Shown: positions 1 to 13,900, counted from the first letter of the stretch. The stretch: 64,000 nucleotides of DNA from Karalla daura (GCA_029224185.1 CM055196.1:11314009-11378008); one strand, 5' to 3'. Made by a program: numbers and translations. Notes: generated from the letters alone by a model not told the origin.

Positions 1-54
1 GTGAGTTCAATTAAATTTGTGTTGGGATTCCTATGTATTCTGTGCACTCATTAA

Positions 55-58
<4 letters not shown>

Positions 59-103
<45 letters not shown>

Positions 104-119
104 ACACACACACACACAC
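59..119. repeat. Compound (CT)n/(CA)n microsatellite
   Basis: About 40 bases of CT dinucleotides, a short interruption, then about 17 bases of CA dinucleotides. This is a simple-sequence repeat in the arsa 5' flank. Confidence 0.95.
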
Positions 120-807
120 TCAGTGTCAGTGTATTTAAATGCATGTAGAGCCTTGCTTTTCTTCCTCCGTCCATCTCACCGCAGCTTGGCGCTGAGAATG
201 AATAAATAAACGGGCCAGACTCTGGACTATAGTCTTCATGTTACAAAATCAGCTGTGACATCCCTTTTTCCTCACCGGTGACTCCTGCAGCACTGCAGCA
301 GTGATTTGCTTTTCCCCTTGTTTGTGTAATTGACCAGGTGTCAGGTTGAATCAGTGGCAAAAACCAGGTTCGGCACAGAGGACAGAAACAGAGGCGCAGG
401 CCCTCAGACTACAAGATTTGGTCAGCAAGTAGATAAAACATGAGAGGTGCCACAGGCATTATCTGTCCTGCCACAGTGACTACAGTCTGATCACAGGAGA
501 GGCATTTCTTCACGTTTCGTATCAGGTTATGTTTGATGCATCGATATGCAGCCTATGAGCTGCTTTCAATCAGTTTCCACACTAAATTGCCCTAAATGAA
601 CAATTGTATTCATTGTGCAAAAATAACATAAACAAGTAATGAAATGTGTTTATTGGGTGAATAAAATAATGACAAAATAATGAATGATATTCTGAAAAGA
701 GTTAATTTTGCTTATCTGCTTTCCTGCATTTTGTAGGCTCATCACATGCAGGGACTACACTTCCTGGTCGCGCGTTACGTCAACTGTACGCGACCAGCGA
801 CAGTGAA

Positions 808-815
808 CACGTGAC
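808..815 (+). promoter_or_regulatory. E-box resembling a lysosomal CLEAR element
   Basis: CACGTGAC lies 43 bases before the arsa start codon. The CLEAR site bound by TFEB-family factors is GTCACGTGAC; here the last eight of ten bases match. The downstream gene encodes a lysosomal enzyme, so coordinated lysosomal regulation is plausible. A TTACGTCA sequence about 30 bases further upstream could be a cAMP-response-like site. Both are motif matches only. Confidence 0.4.
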
Positions 816-857
816 GTCTTGTTTGGATTCCTCTTGTCAAACTCGGGAAGCTGCACA

Positions 858-3800
858 ATGGCGCGTCCCTGCCTCCTCCACCTCGTCTTCCTGGGCTCGT
901 TCCTGTCCAGCACCTGCTCCACTCCGCCGCCCAACTTCGTCCTGCTCTTCGCTGATGATTTGGGGTATGCCGACCTGGGTAGTTATGGGCACCCGAGCTC
1001 TCTCACTCCAAACCTGGATCGTCTGGCTGCCTCCGGACTGCGCTTCACCGACTTCTACTGCACCAGTCCGGTCTGCAGTCCGTCCAGGTATCATTCACAC
1101 CGAGGCGACGCTTTGATCTTATTCTTGTCCGTGTCAGAGAGGAAGAGCGAGTCTTTGCTGCCACTGCACACTCTCGTTCCCATTCATTATTCCTCGTCTA
1201 TTTTTGTGATCTCGTGACTTAACTCCCTCTCACTTCAAAGTGCTGCACTTCTACTTTGATGTGCACACAGTGAGGGACTATGTAGTTTTGCTGTCACTAT
1301 TGCTGTCATTGCTGTCTACTGAAACATTTCGTACTTTGTTCAACTTCAGATTTTAAATGTACGTTGTAAATAAAGCTTGAAGTTGAGTGGGACAAAGATT
1401 GAGGGCAGGGTTAGGTGGGTGGAAATAAGGAGAGGAAATGAGGAAAATGAGACTCCTTATCTTTTCTGCATGCATAAATCATTCAGTGTTGAGGAGAAGT
1501 TGTAAACAGCAAAAAGCCTATTCAGAATTTTATAGGCCATAAAGGATCAGGTAAATGTTTAACTTTCAAAATGAAAGTTGGCCTATAATGACGGGGGAAA
1601 AAAAGAGAGAAAAAAAGAGTTTTTTCCTGGAGACAAATAGAAGATAGGTCCCAAAGTATTATGACCCTCCTTTGCATGTACACATTTCAGACACTGAAAT
1701 GGCAGTCCAAAAAACAACAGTTATTTCTGCGAGACCACAGCTTTTGGGAAGTGTCCCTAGACAAGTCAGTGCACTCGCTGTCTTCCTCAATATCTACTTC
1801 TGCCTCTGGTTCTGGCTCAAACATGCAAGACTGGCTGTGTACATGCTCCAAGCTCTGGAGTCATGGGATGATTCATGTGAGTGGCAGGCAAGACAGCCAG
1901 TCAGTCTGAAGCATATGTTGGTGCGTCTGATGTATTTCTGAAGAGTGCAATGTTCAATAGCTTCTATGTTAGCATCAGAGAACCACAAATGTTCCATTCA
2001 ACCTCTCCAGGTCACCTTCTCTGGTTACTGCAGATGATCTTCATCTGCTTGAGCACAATGATATAAGAACCATCAGACAGTTGCCTGTTTACATAATAGG
2101 TCTCTGTGATTTTTTTTTTTTACAAATGAACCTATGACATGAACTTGTGCTTTTCTGCGGTGCCTTTCCAGAGCATCATTGTTGACAGGACGCTACCAGA
2201 CACGTTCAGGTATCTTCCCAGGGGTGCTGATGCCAGGCTCTATAGGCGGCCTGCCCCTGAATGAGACCACCATCGCTGAGATGCTGAAACCTCTGGGCTA
2301 TGCCACTGCTGCTATGGGAAAGTGGCACTTGGGAGTTGGGGCTGGTGGGATGTTTCTTCCAACCAGGCAGGGGTTCGATCAGTACCTGGGGATCCCTTAC
2401 TCCCATGATATGGTCAGTATGACTCATTTCCCAGATAACTTAAATGTTTGAACTGTAATCAATCAATAATTATTGACTAAATATTGTGTCTCCCTGTTTC
2501 TTTCTCAGGGTCCCTGTTGGAATCTGACGTGTTTCCCACCTGATGTTAAGTGCTTTGGAGTGTGTGATGTTGGCACTGTGACAGTCCCACTAATGTACAA
2601 TGAGGTCATCAAGCAGCAGCCAGTCAACTTTCTGGAGCTGGAGCAGGCTTACAGTGACTTTGCAACTAATTTCATTTCCTCGTCAGCCAAAAGAAAACAA
2701 CCTTTCTTCCTCTACTATCCTTCTCACGTAAGTCTATGATGGTGTAAAATATCTCTTAAACTCAAAGCAGAGTCACAGTTAGTGTCTCTTCTAATCAGTT
2801 AAAAATATTTACATCCAAGTGAGTCTTCTAAAGCAAGGTGCGCCACAATGTTTTAGCCATATGCAGATAGATTCTGGAAACTTACTGCAGTGCTACATCT
2901 TTTCTTCTCCAGCACACCCACTACCCCCAGTATGCAGGTCTAGGGGCCGCTGGACGGTCTTTAAGGGGCCCGTTTGGAGACTCTTTGTTGGAGCTGGACA
3001 ACACAATAGGAAATCTTATTGAAACTCTGGAGAACACAGGAGTAATCAACAACACACTGGTCTTTTTCACATCTGATAACGGGTTAGTTTTTGCCTCTGG
3101 TTATGGTTTTATTGTATCAATATATGTTTCTTATTGGTTCATAACACCCATGTTATGATGTGCTTTTCCCTTATCTTTGTGTAGGCCTTCACTGATGCGT
3201 ATGTCCCATGGAGGTAATGCCGGTGCTCTGAAATGTGGGAAAGGCACCACGTACGAGGGTGGGATGAGAGAGCCAGCCATCGCCTTCTGGCCAGGGACCA
3301 TCAAGCCAGGTCTGGACGTTAATATTTTCATCTGGTCGAAAATCCCTCTGCACCCTCCCTCTCACTCGACCAGAATGTAGACACAGACCAGAGCGGTTTT
3401 CTCACTTGCTAAATGTGTCATGGAAGTTTAGTCAGGATTGATTTTGAGCTTTATTCTTTCTTTACAAAAGGGACACAGTCAAGCAGAGGGCCGACCAATC
3501 TGTAGTGTGTGTGACAGAGAAGTGTGAGCTACACTGTTGATACCTTTCCCAGTGCACAAGTGTGAATTATCTAGTGGAGCTGCACTAGAGGAACAGGTTT
3601 CAGAACAAGTTTATTTTTTTGGCCCTGAGACTGAAACACTGATGCAAGGACAGGTGATAACAGGTAAAGGACAAAATTGTGTGCTTTTCTATGTGAATAC
3701 AGAAATATCTGAATACAGGATATTTTCCATTACAAACCTTACAAATGGTTTTGTACTTTTTACCTTGATTTCCTGCATTCCAGGTGACCTACTGCGGTTC

Positions 3801-4572
3801 TTGCATGCAAATAAACACAAACAAGAAAGCAAGTCCAGGCATGTTAACATATGACATGCACCTATTTTTAGGTGTGACTCATGAGCTGGCCAGCACTCTT
3901 GACATCCTCCCCACCTTTGCACGACTGGCAGGAGCCAAACTGCCCCAGGCCATGCTGGACGGCGTGGACATGACAGAAGTCCTCGTCAAACAAGGAAAGG
4001 TAAGAGCATCCTGCCTCTTGAGATGGAACTGGTGTGAAAGCCAGGCTGATGTATTGATCTTCATCTTTAATCCTATTTCGTCAGAGCAACAGGGAGGCGA
4101 TGATGTTCTACCCCACAGATCCCACTGAGAGCAAGAGCGTTTATGCTCTCAGGTTAGGGAAGTACAAGGCCCACTTCTATACACGAGGTACAGCCAGCTT
4201 CATGTGCCCGTTTTTTTAAACACATAGTTGCATTTCCTGTCAGCGTTTTTGACTCTTACATGCCCATTTCCATCAGGTGCAATACACAGCTCGACTGTCC
4301 CAGACCCGGACTGCCCACCGTCCGCATCCCTCAAGGAGCACGACCCCCCTCTTGTTTTTGACCTTGAGGCCGACCCCTCAGAGCATTACCCTCTCCAGTC
4401 TAAGGAGAAACCTGACCTCCCTCTTCTACTGGAGAGAATCAAGAAGGTCAAGCTGCAGTTTGAAGCTTCCATGGTTTTTGGCGAGAGCCAAGGGGCAAAG
4501 GGAATAGACCCAAAGCTGGAGCCTTGCTGCAATCCTGACTGCAGCCCTAAGCCCAGCTGCTGTCATTGTTGA
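858..4572 (+). CDS. arsa: Arylsulfatase A (cerebroside-sulfatase), complete
   Basis: Lysosomal sulfatase that removes the 3-O-sulfate from sulfatide. Eight exons: 858-1087, 2172-2412, 2509-2727, 2913-3082, 3185-3309, 3872-3999, 4085-4187, 4277-4572. They join in phase to 503 aa; the human protein is 507 aa. A hydrophobic signal peptide opens the protein, followed by NFVLLFADDLGYADLG with the metal-binding Asp pair. The sulfatase signature CSPSR follows, with Cys73 the expected formylglycine residue; the intron between exons 1 and 2 splits its Arg codon. GKWHLG, SDNG, CGKGTTYEGG and the Cys-rich tail ending PSCCHC are all present. The ATG at 858 is the first in frame and precedes the signal peptide. 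The exon 5 donor (gtctgg) is weak, but the join gives the expected G-VTHELA. The gene lies tail to tail with mapk8ip2, as in mammals. Confidence 0.96.
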
Positions 4573-5436
4573 CAGGACAGAGGGACACAGTGATGGGACG
4601 ATGTGTGGGGATCACTGGAGTGGCTGCACTACATCTACAACCAGATTGTCTTGTTATGGACTTAATGCTGATTTCGTGATTGTACAATGATGCATAACTG
4701 TTTGCTTTGTGACACTTACACTTTTAATTTATAATCATCCTTAAAGAAGAGATGCAATCGGTTACCTCAGCGGGGATCTGATTTTTTTTTTTTTTGTTAT
4801 TTCTATACTGACTACAATTCTTACTTGTAATCTGTAAATGTGCAATGTTTGCTTCTCCTTGAATGGATGTTTTAATATTGGAGTTATCATGTCACGGCAG
4901 CAGAGAAACCCAGACAGATTCTGGTCACTTCTACCTGCTCCTCCAGGAGGATCTCAAGGTGCTCTCCAGCGAGTTTGAGTGCCTTACTTCATTTATAAGG
5001 CTGAGCCCAACCACCTTGCAGAGAAAACTCATCTCAGCCACAGATCTCTTTATTTGGGTCTATGACCATACCCATAACGCCTCCACTTAGGGCAGGAACT
5101 TCTCACTGGTAAGGTGGGTGCTCCACCCTTTCTTAGCTGAGAAGCCTGTTGGGCCAGGTCCACCGCTCTAGAATGTGCATAGAAATTGTGTCCTTTAAAT
5201 TTCTGAAAAGAACTGGTGACGAAGGACAGCTAAACTGGAAATGGGTTGGACAATTGCCTGCAAGTCCTTAAGTTAATAACTCATTACTTTCTGTAGTTTC
5301 CGCCTTTTTTAAATCACAGTTTATGAAATAAATATATGTTGAACAAGTACTTTTTTGACATATAACAGTCACACAACAGACAGATAAATCTGAACAATGA
5401 AGACAACAATAAAGGTTTTGGACATCAAGCATATAT
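4573..5436 (+). other. arsa 3' UTR region with two polyadenylation signals
   Basis: No coding potential after the stop codon. AATAAA hexamers occur at 5327-5332 and 5408-5413 on the + strand and are the likely 3' end signals of arsa. The second lies within 25 bases of an AATAAA on the opposite strand (5437-5442) that could end mapk8ip2. Confidence 0.55.
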
Positions 5437-7695
5437 TTTATTCATAAGACCAAACCCATGACAAGGCAGAGTGATTTTTTTTTTGTCTTTTTTTTCCGTT
5501 TTTCCCTGGAATTTTACAAGTCCTTGTTTTTAAAGATACAAGATAGGATATGTTTGTTCTGTCACATACTGTTTTGCTCTAGGTATACAGTGAAGAATCT
5601 TGTTAATGTAGTAAAGTCAAAAGTTTGGTTTAACTGTTAATGTGTATGTCTCAGCGGCTATATGGGACTAGATCATCCTCAGAGGTCATTTTTGTGTAGC
5701 TGTGTGGAAAGAAGGATTTTAACTAGGCTGTAACAAGAGAGAAAAACTGAATCGGAAGCAAATAGATACAGATCAGAGATGGGTCACACTGTCAGAGCTC
5801 GAAGGCGGTTACTACAATCGGCAAGACGCAATAATAGTTTTCCAGTGGCGGCTGACTCAGTCACTATTCAGCTCTAACAGCAGATTGGTCAGTAGTCTGG
5901 TGAGTGTCACACACTAATGATGTCACATCTTACAAATGTGCCCTAAATGTGCTGCTGAAGCCTGTCGGTAGAGAGTTATGGAGTTGGCAGGTACCCAAAT
6001 GCCACCTGTGTGACAGATACTGAGTTAACATCTTGTGTAGAAACAGAGGACACGGAAATCAAAATTATTGCAGATCACATGTATCTATGTGTTTTTCTTT
6101 TCTTTAAGGGGTTTATGTCCGGCTGTGATCTATTTTAATTTCTTTTCTTTTTTTTTTAATTAATGTACATAGTCATTTCATTTCATAACATACTCAACAT
6201 AAAGGACACAGCACTATCTTAGATTGGCTATTGTATATACATGATCTAACTGACAGCGATACATATGTAGATGACACCCGACTTCCCACGTGCCACGTCA
6301 GCCTTCAGTGAACACTGAAATCCTGCAGATCTGAGGCGTTTGCTCTGGTGGACAGTGACTGAAAGCAGCACAACAAGATGCCAAACAGTGTCTGAAAGAA
6401 CAATGGTAGACGTCCAAAGCTTCAGATGGCTGCAGTGACCATGTTTTTGTTGTTGTTGTTGTTTTCTTTTGTTATCAATACACCCCCTCCTCAATGTAAG
6501 GTGCTGGACTGTAAGCTGTGGTACGCTACAACAACCCCAGCAGGTCATTGTGTAACATGTGAGTGACGCTTCAAGCATTGACCAGACAGAGGAGCATAAA
6601 TACTTGTGGAGACAAGTGGCCATCGCTTTTATCCATCTCACTAAAAAATAAGGTCAAAGTCTTGTCCATTTACATAACTATAAAATGTCCCTTTCATTGC
6701 TTCGTACTGTGATACTCGGACCAATGATAGCAGGACGATCAAACTATACAGCAGGCACACTGCGATACAGCATCACTGACACGTGGCTACCGGCCAATCC
6801 CGTCATTCCTTTTCAACTCACTGAGACCTTCAAGTCAAAAGGGAACGGACTCGAGGACGTCACTAAAAACCGGAGTTAAACAGTCAGAGGTGTGAATATA
6901 TGGCTTTTCGGAGGGCCTTTGCCTTCTTTGACCTGCACAGCAAACCGTGATCTATGATTGGATCGTTCCTGTGAAAGCTTCCCACGGTGAAGGTCAGCAA
7001 GCAGTGCAACTGAAGGGGCTGTCGCAAAAGTAAAATGGTCATTTCATCCAAATGTGTTGACAGTTACCGTACCTTATCCAAGCTGGACAAAACAGGATTT
7101 GTGGGGCGCGTGACATTCAGTTTATTCCAAGTCATCACAGCTCAGGAATCTACCCTGCCTGAGTGAGTTAATAACACTCACAACAAAACAAAATCCCCTC
7201 CATCCGTCTCAGCCATTGTCGTTCCTACATTAGTCTGGATGAGGCCTGAATGTCTACTTTCTATACATTTATTTACAACACACACTACGTCTTGTTGGCA
7301 ACACAAGGGTAAGCTCAGACCAAGGACAGTTCACTGTACTCTCTCTACTTTGCTCCAGTGTCACATTCAGTAGAAATCAAATAAGCAGTTTGTCAATATT
7401 GAACAAATACATATTTACAGTTAACCAAACGCCGACCACGTGATTCTACACCATTAGCTTCCTGATTGTTGAGCTGCTTGCCATTCACTTGGATATGTGT
7501 GTTTCTCGGTGTGTCTGTGTGCAGTAACCCTACTAGCCATGCATTGAAAAGTGAAACAGCAGTAGTAGGTATGTTGTTTTTCATCTCAAAATTGGAATCT
7601 TTAAATAAACAGGTGCTCAGCGTCTTAGTTTTATATCATAGAAAAACATTAAAGAAACAGGCAATCCATCCATCGAGATGATGGAAATAAACAAA

Positions 7696-7727
<32 letters not shown>

Positions 7728-7912
7728 AAGAGATGAATGAAATCAGTCAAATGCCTAGCATACTGTAGAAATGAAGATCCCCGCAGTGGAGGAACACAGG
7801 AGAGTATTTTACAATGGAGAGAAGATCCCACTGACAGCACCCTCTGGTGGCCATATCGATGAACATACACAAGCTGCTGGAGGAGAGAAGCTGGTTGTCA
7901 CGGCAATGCTCC
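5437..7912 (-). other. mapk8ip2 3' flank / probable 3' UTR
   Basis: About 2.5 kb with no recognisable exon. Minus-strand AATAAA signals occur at 5437-5442 and near 7268. If the distal one is used, mapk8ip2 has a long 3' UTR reaching almost to the arsa 3' end. Small ORFs here (for example 6246-6641 on the minus strand) look like chance. Confidence 0.4.
7694..7733. repeat. GA-rich simple repeat
   Basis: Runs of GAGA with regular AAAG interruptions, about 40 bases, in the mapk8ip2 3' flank. Confidence 0.9.
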
Positions 7913-10900
7913 TTACTCCAGGTAGATGTCCTCCGTGGGGCAGGCGTACTCCAGATGTTCATGGTAGTACTCCTGGAAGGCTCGTCTGCAGACCAGGACA
8001 CAGGTGAGAACGTGATTGAAAGTGGATGTAACAGCGTTGGCAGCACTGACAGATTTCACACAGGCTCTGGGTAAAGGCTCTGGCTGCTCGCAAAAGGAGG
8101 CGCACTCTCTCTTAATCCAACTGCTTTTCACAAGTCAAGCCTTTGTCATTGGGTCTACAGGTTGAGCAGGATGAAACGCAGACATTTGACGCTTACGTCA
8201 CTCTCTATTTTCATCCGTATACAGAGATCCACCTGTAGCTATCTTTTAAGAGACACGGCTAAGCCTGAATTATTATTCAAGTGTACATGCATACACAAAC
8301 CCCTGCATCATGGTGTTAAAAATGCCCTTAAGTTCATGACTTAGCAAACTATAAACGAGTGTTTTATATTTGCTGCACAGCAAAATAGTTGACGTTTTAT
8401 CCCCAGGGGGCTGTGAGCAGTTGCAGCATCTCGAGAATTACATTTTGAGCACGTCAAATGAGACGTGGCTTACAGTGTAATCAAATCATAGGGAACAGCT
8501 GACAATGCTGTGATCTGAACTCACCCAACACACTCTGCTACAGGTCGCATGGACTCCTGGGATACAAACACGTGGCAAGCAAATCTGTTCAGCATTGGGT
8601 GCTTAGTGATAAAGCCGAAGTAGCTGCGGAGGGAGGGAGGGAAACAATGTACCAGTCAAACGCTGTCTCGCTGTCTCTGCACAAGAGCAGAAAACCACCG
8701 ATTCTCTTTTTACCAGTTGTTCCTCGGATGGCAACCACAGAACGAGATGTTCTTCATCTGGAAGAAGTGACTACATCTGTCGTACTAAAGACGGAGAGAG
8801 AGGAAGAGAGGTGGAGATAGGATTGCTTAGCACTGAATTAACTTGTTGAGTACTTTGCTAGTTGACACATTAATCTGTCCATACCTCATCGAGGGTGTCG
8901 TATTCATCCTCCAGGCTCATGATCAGTTTCACTCCTTGCAAACTGATCTCTAACTCGCACACAGACGGAGGCCTCACGTGTACCGTCCGTTTCCTCGATA
9001 TCGCAATCTAACAGGCAGAAAACATTTAGTTTCAAGAAGTATAGCTAATGCCCGTTTGTTTTTTTGCGCATGTGTATTTTTTTCCTCTCTTTTGTCAAGC
9101 GTCTCACCTTCTGCATGGCAGCGCAGAGGATGCCGTTGCCTTGGTGATGAGGCACCTCGACAGACCCCAGAAACTGAACGTTGAATGTTTCAATCCATGC
9201 TGGATTTCTTTTCATGCCTACGGATCGTGATGGGGACACGCACACATAGAACATGTGATTCTACTGATGTTCTTCACAACGAGGTGGGGAAAAATGTGGG
9301 CTGGTCTCTCTCGACTCACTCAGCATCTCCTTCGACTGGCCGACAACCTCGTGGGCGTAGAAAGCGGGGAAGATGCCCCTCTCTCCCGTCCGCATGTTGT
9401 AGCCCCGGTACCAGTAGTCATCCTCTTCCTCCTCCACGTATAACGGATCGTCCACGTCTAGCTCCAACTCGTCTGCATGTCTAGGAATGAACCTGCAGCA
9501 GAGAAAGGAGGACAACAAAATGAAAACCAATCTCTGTCAAAAATTGTGTCCTTATATGGTGTCGCTGCAGCTTGATCTGTTGTAGACCGCAGTCAGGAGA
9601 GCAGGAAGCATCTGTATGGGTTTCAGGTGACTCCCAATGGGAAACAGAGGAAGAGGAGCAATGAAGCAGCTGAGACCAGAGTGGGTGGAGGCAGAGCTCT
9701 AAAGTGTGGGAAAGCAAGGAAAAGCAAGTACGTGATTCTAAATATACAAAGATAGGGTACAATAAAATAATCCATTACTCGTCCCACATTAGGGAAATTC
9801 CCAGTGCTCAGCAGCAAAAAGGACAGTAAAAAAGAGGTTAAATATTCAGGTGTTGCATGTAGCTTCTTCTGTCACGCTCCCTTACAGACACACACACACA
9901 CACAGGCACAGGTGGTGGCTGATGTGATTATTACCACCAGCCTGCAGCTCTCCAGCCCAGTTGTACGTTGGACATCTGCCTTGCACTCTAACATAATTAC
10001 CTATTCACTATTGCATCACCCCCCCCCGCCCATCATTTTGTTTATCTACACAAAGCCTTTTTCTCCTCAGACAAAGAAAAGGTCTTTCGGATCTTTCCGG
10101 TGCAATCAATTCCATTGTGAATCTGTATTTGCTGTAAATCACTGCCATTGTGAACAGTGTGTGTACAGTAGGTTGTCTCACCTGTAGACTGCCCTGTGTG
10201 TCTGGTCTCTCTCCTCGCCGTTGATGGTACAGGAGAAAAGCCCAAAGGACTCTGTGCCTGTGTGGGAAAAAGATCTAACTTAGACACAACTTACAACCCC
10301 TGTACAAAACCAAAACATTGAACCACAACCACAGACTTTTTTTGTCTGCTCTTTTTTTGTTTGTTCGGGGCCCATTAATCACACCAACTTTAGCAGAGGA
10401 AGTCAAAACAGAGACTAATTGAATGAGTAAAAAATGGCAACGAAAGTCTGCTTAATGAGCCTTTTATTATGCAAATGACGCTTCATGGAGATGAATCTTG
10501 AGGAGAGCTGAACTGATGATGGATTGACTGGGAAGCAGAGCCCTCTCATGAGTTTTATGTGGGCCCTTGATAAATTTACATCCCATATTAATGCATCATG
10601 CTGACAGAGGAGTTTAACCCTGGTGGGGGCTTTTGGATAGACATTTTAACTGCAATGCTGCCATTTCACAGCCTATAACGGGTGCAGTTCATGTTAAGTT
10701 GTCACAAAAGGGGCATTTTAGTGACAAACCGTTGTCCACTTTATAGTAGAACTCTCTATACACACAAAGGCTGTGATTTTCATCTCACCCTCATAGAAGA
10801 ACATTCACAGTTCATACACATTTTAACCAACAAATTTCCATGACTTCTCCATGACTTAGCAGCAAGTTTCCATGACCTCTAAAACATTAATGGATGCATG

Positions 10901-13900
10901 AAATATAGAAATAAAACAATTAAAAAAAACTATTTGCCATGTAAAAAAATGGGCCTATTATGTATGTTTGTTTTTACATTGATATACAGGACCAATAACA
11001 TGTTTACAAAAGATAAGGTAAGGTAAGGTTGGCTGTTATTACTTTGTGTTATTTATAAGTGAGAAAATAAATCCAAACCCTTTGAGGGTATATCTATTTT
11101 TCAATGGCGATGAGTTTTTTACCAAAACATTATGTGATTATTATGACTTTACTTCGTGACTGTGATGCCTTTGCTCTATCTTAACTGACTGAATGTGCGA
11201 CTCACTGGAGGAGCGAGAGGTGCTGTTGACAAACACATTGAGGAACTTCTTGGAGAACGGGAGGTCGGCCTCGGGGGAGGAGTCCTCCGAGGAGCTGAGA
11301 AGTTCCGGGCGCGCCTCCTCTTCATCACGACTGTAGCCCACCTCTCTGGTCGCCAGCGGCTCTTCGTCGCACAGCGTGGAGAGCTCGCTGTCATCGCTTA
11401 GAACCGAAGTGCACCTGAGAGGACAAAGTAGACAAGTTCTGTATCACATGCAAAGTAATTCTATGCAAAGTAATGAAGCATGAAGCAGTTACAGTGAGGT
11501 GATGATGCAGATATTACCACTGTACACTTTCTGCTCGAATTACACATACACCCCATCTCATTCTTAGTGCTTATGTGTATAATTGATGGAGCATACCTTC
11601 TGAGGCTGACTAGCTCCAGTGTAGTATTCTCATCCACCACAAGCGTGTATTTCATGGAGTCGTAGGCCAGTCCGTCGTCTTCATTTGGTTGCCTTAGAGC
11701 CAGGTCTTTCTCGCACAGTGGGAGGTCATGGTCAGATAAGGTATGGTCTTGAACACTGGAGTCAATGGGTGGGGAACAATCCAGCTCTAAATCACTACCC
11801 CTGTAGGACTGATTCCTCATGCCACCGAGGAACGGATAGCAGTCCCGGTCGTCGTCGTCATCCTCTTCATCGTTGTCTGTGGAGTAGGTGAGGCTGAAGC
11901 ACCGATTCGTCTGCGCCGTGGGTATGTCCAGAGTTAGGCTGTGCTTCACCTCCGTGATCCGCTCAAGCGAGGCTGATGAACGGCTTGTCGGCCTGGGATC
12001 GGTCTCCCGTCCTTCGTCCTTGTCGCTGATGACGCTCTCAGTGAGGCTCGGCGAGTCCAGATCCTTCCTCCCCTCCAGCATCGTCAGGTCATTGTTGGGC
12101 TCTTCATCTACCTCTTGCCTATGGGCATTCTTAGAAGATTTGTCGGCAAAATTCTTCTCCAGGCCTTTGGTGACATACAAGGAGTCCGGGCTCCCTCTGG
12201 TGTTGTTTGCACAGCGCTCCAGAGTCAGAGGGGCGATGGTGTCACTGGTGGGATTGCTCATATAGAGACAAGGGCTGATCACTACTCCTTCTTTGGAAGA
12301 CTCTACACTGTTCCTCCTCTCCCCCTGCTCCCTCCCGTCTTCTGGTGACTCCTTCCTCTCTTGGTCATCGTCATTGAATCCATCTCCATCTCCGATGTCT
12401 GAGGATGGCGAGATGGTGTCTGACACTGACGCCTTCCTCTTGAAGCAGTCCTCGGGACAGCTGATTGGGTACGAACCCTCTGAGATCATCCTGTTGACCA
12501 GGTTGCTGAGCAGCCAAGGCGAGTCCGAGTTCTCACTCAGGTCATCTTCACTTTCTGATTCAGAGTCTCCCTCGCTTGTTCCATCATATTCATCAGCAGT
12601 GGGCATCAACCTGGGACCCACAGGCAGGTAGAAGGAGCGTTTGAAGCACTCTAGACTGTGGTCTGGTTCTATCTGCAGCACCATCTGTCTTGACAGGCTG
12701 TCCTCGCAACTCTGAGCTGGAGGCAGAGTCTCATCTGGGTCGGCTTGATGCTCGCAGGACAGCTCATCGTCCACACTCTGCAGTCCCATCAGAGCTTGAC
12801 CATCATCGTAGGCCTCAGGTGATAGGATGGGCGAGTCAACAGGGGATGGCGTAGCAATAGTGGGCGAGGGTAGGGGCGAAGGAGAGGGTAAAGGTGAACT
12901 CTCTTTGATCGGGTCTGGCTGTCCCAGGAATAGAGACGCTTTCAGTCCCACGATGCCACTGTCTTGCTCTAACTCTGTATCCGGATCGAGCTCCTGGTCC
13001 GATGTGGGGGAGCTGGCCTCCTCAATGGAGTTGGTGAGGTGGGACGAGCGTCCGCTGCTACTATCGTCACTGGTCAGGTCGAGCTCTGTCTCTGAGATGG
13101 AGGAGATCATGTTGGAGACCACGGGACCTCCACAAACAAATGCTGCCTCCAGTTCCCCTTCAATGTCAGAGTCAGAGCCTGGGGAGCTGAGGTCCTTGTC
13201 CTGGTCTGAAGTCAGGTATCCCTGCTGGTTCATATCTGCTATCCCTGGGTCTGAGGATGGGGAGGTGGATTCGTTACCTCCAGCTTCCATAGCAGAAACT
13301 GGACCACTTGAACTGTTGGACTGGTCAATAGCATCTGAACGGCTGGAGGACACGTAGCTGGAGAAGGAGGCCAGCTCAGAGGGTTCAATGCAGGGGAATT
13401 CTACATATGAGGACTGATTCTCCTTGCATACCACATCGTAGGTCTCCTTACACATAAACTCCACCTCAAAGTCCTTATCCAGCTCCTCATCGGACAAGGG
13501 CGTGTCTGCTCCATCGTTGGCTCCCATGGGTGCAGTGGACGACAAGCAGCGACTGGTGCCGTCTGGATCCAGATCATTCTCGGGCTCCATCCCCGATTCG
13601 CTGGTGATTGTGTAGGTGTCAGTGGCGCGCCGGTTTGAGTGTTTTTGGTTGTGGCCGCTGTTGAGGTCATGGTCCACCTCAGTGTCTGAACACTGGGAGT
13701 GCTCATCCACTGATGGTACTCTTGTTGGCTGAACCGCGGGGTCTGCCTTTGGCTCGGTGATGACACCAGAGCAAGAGTGGGACTTGTGCTGACCAAAGGA
13801 GCCTGAGAGGATAAGAGGGTGTGGAGAGACAAGAGAGAAGTGGAGAATTGAAAATGAGCAGATACATGTCCAAAGAGTAAATTTTGATAATTAATTAGAA

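Larger units (their letters stand above)
1..857. other. Upstream flank of arsa
   Basis: No coding exon is recognisable here. The stretch holds a CT/CA microsatellite near the left edge, AT-rich sequence around 590-720, and a compact GC-richer promoter-like patch at about 765-830 with cAMP-response-like and E-box motifs just before the arsa start codon. The first six bases read gtgagt, which would fit a splice donor of an exon ending just outside the window, but nothing in the window tests this. Confidence 0.5.

Noticed and set aside
1..6. Splice donor of an upstream gene at the left edge
   Set aside because: The window starts with gtgagt, but no preceding exon is visible and the match may be coincidence.
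11685..13357. Several + strand open frames opposite the large mapk8ip2 exon
   Set aside because: They are antisense shadows of the 2.2-kb coding exon, created by its biased Ser/Asp/Glu codon content.
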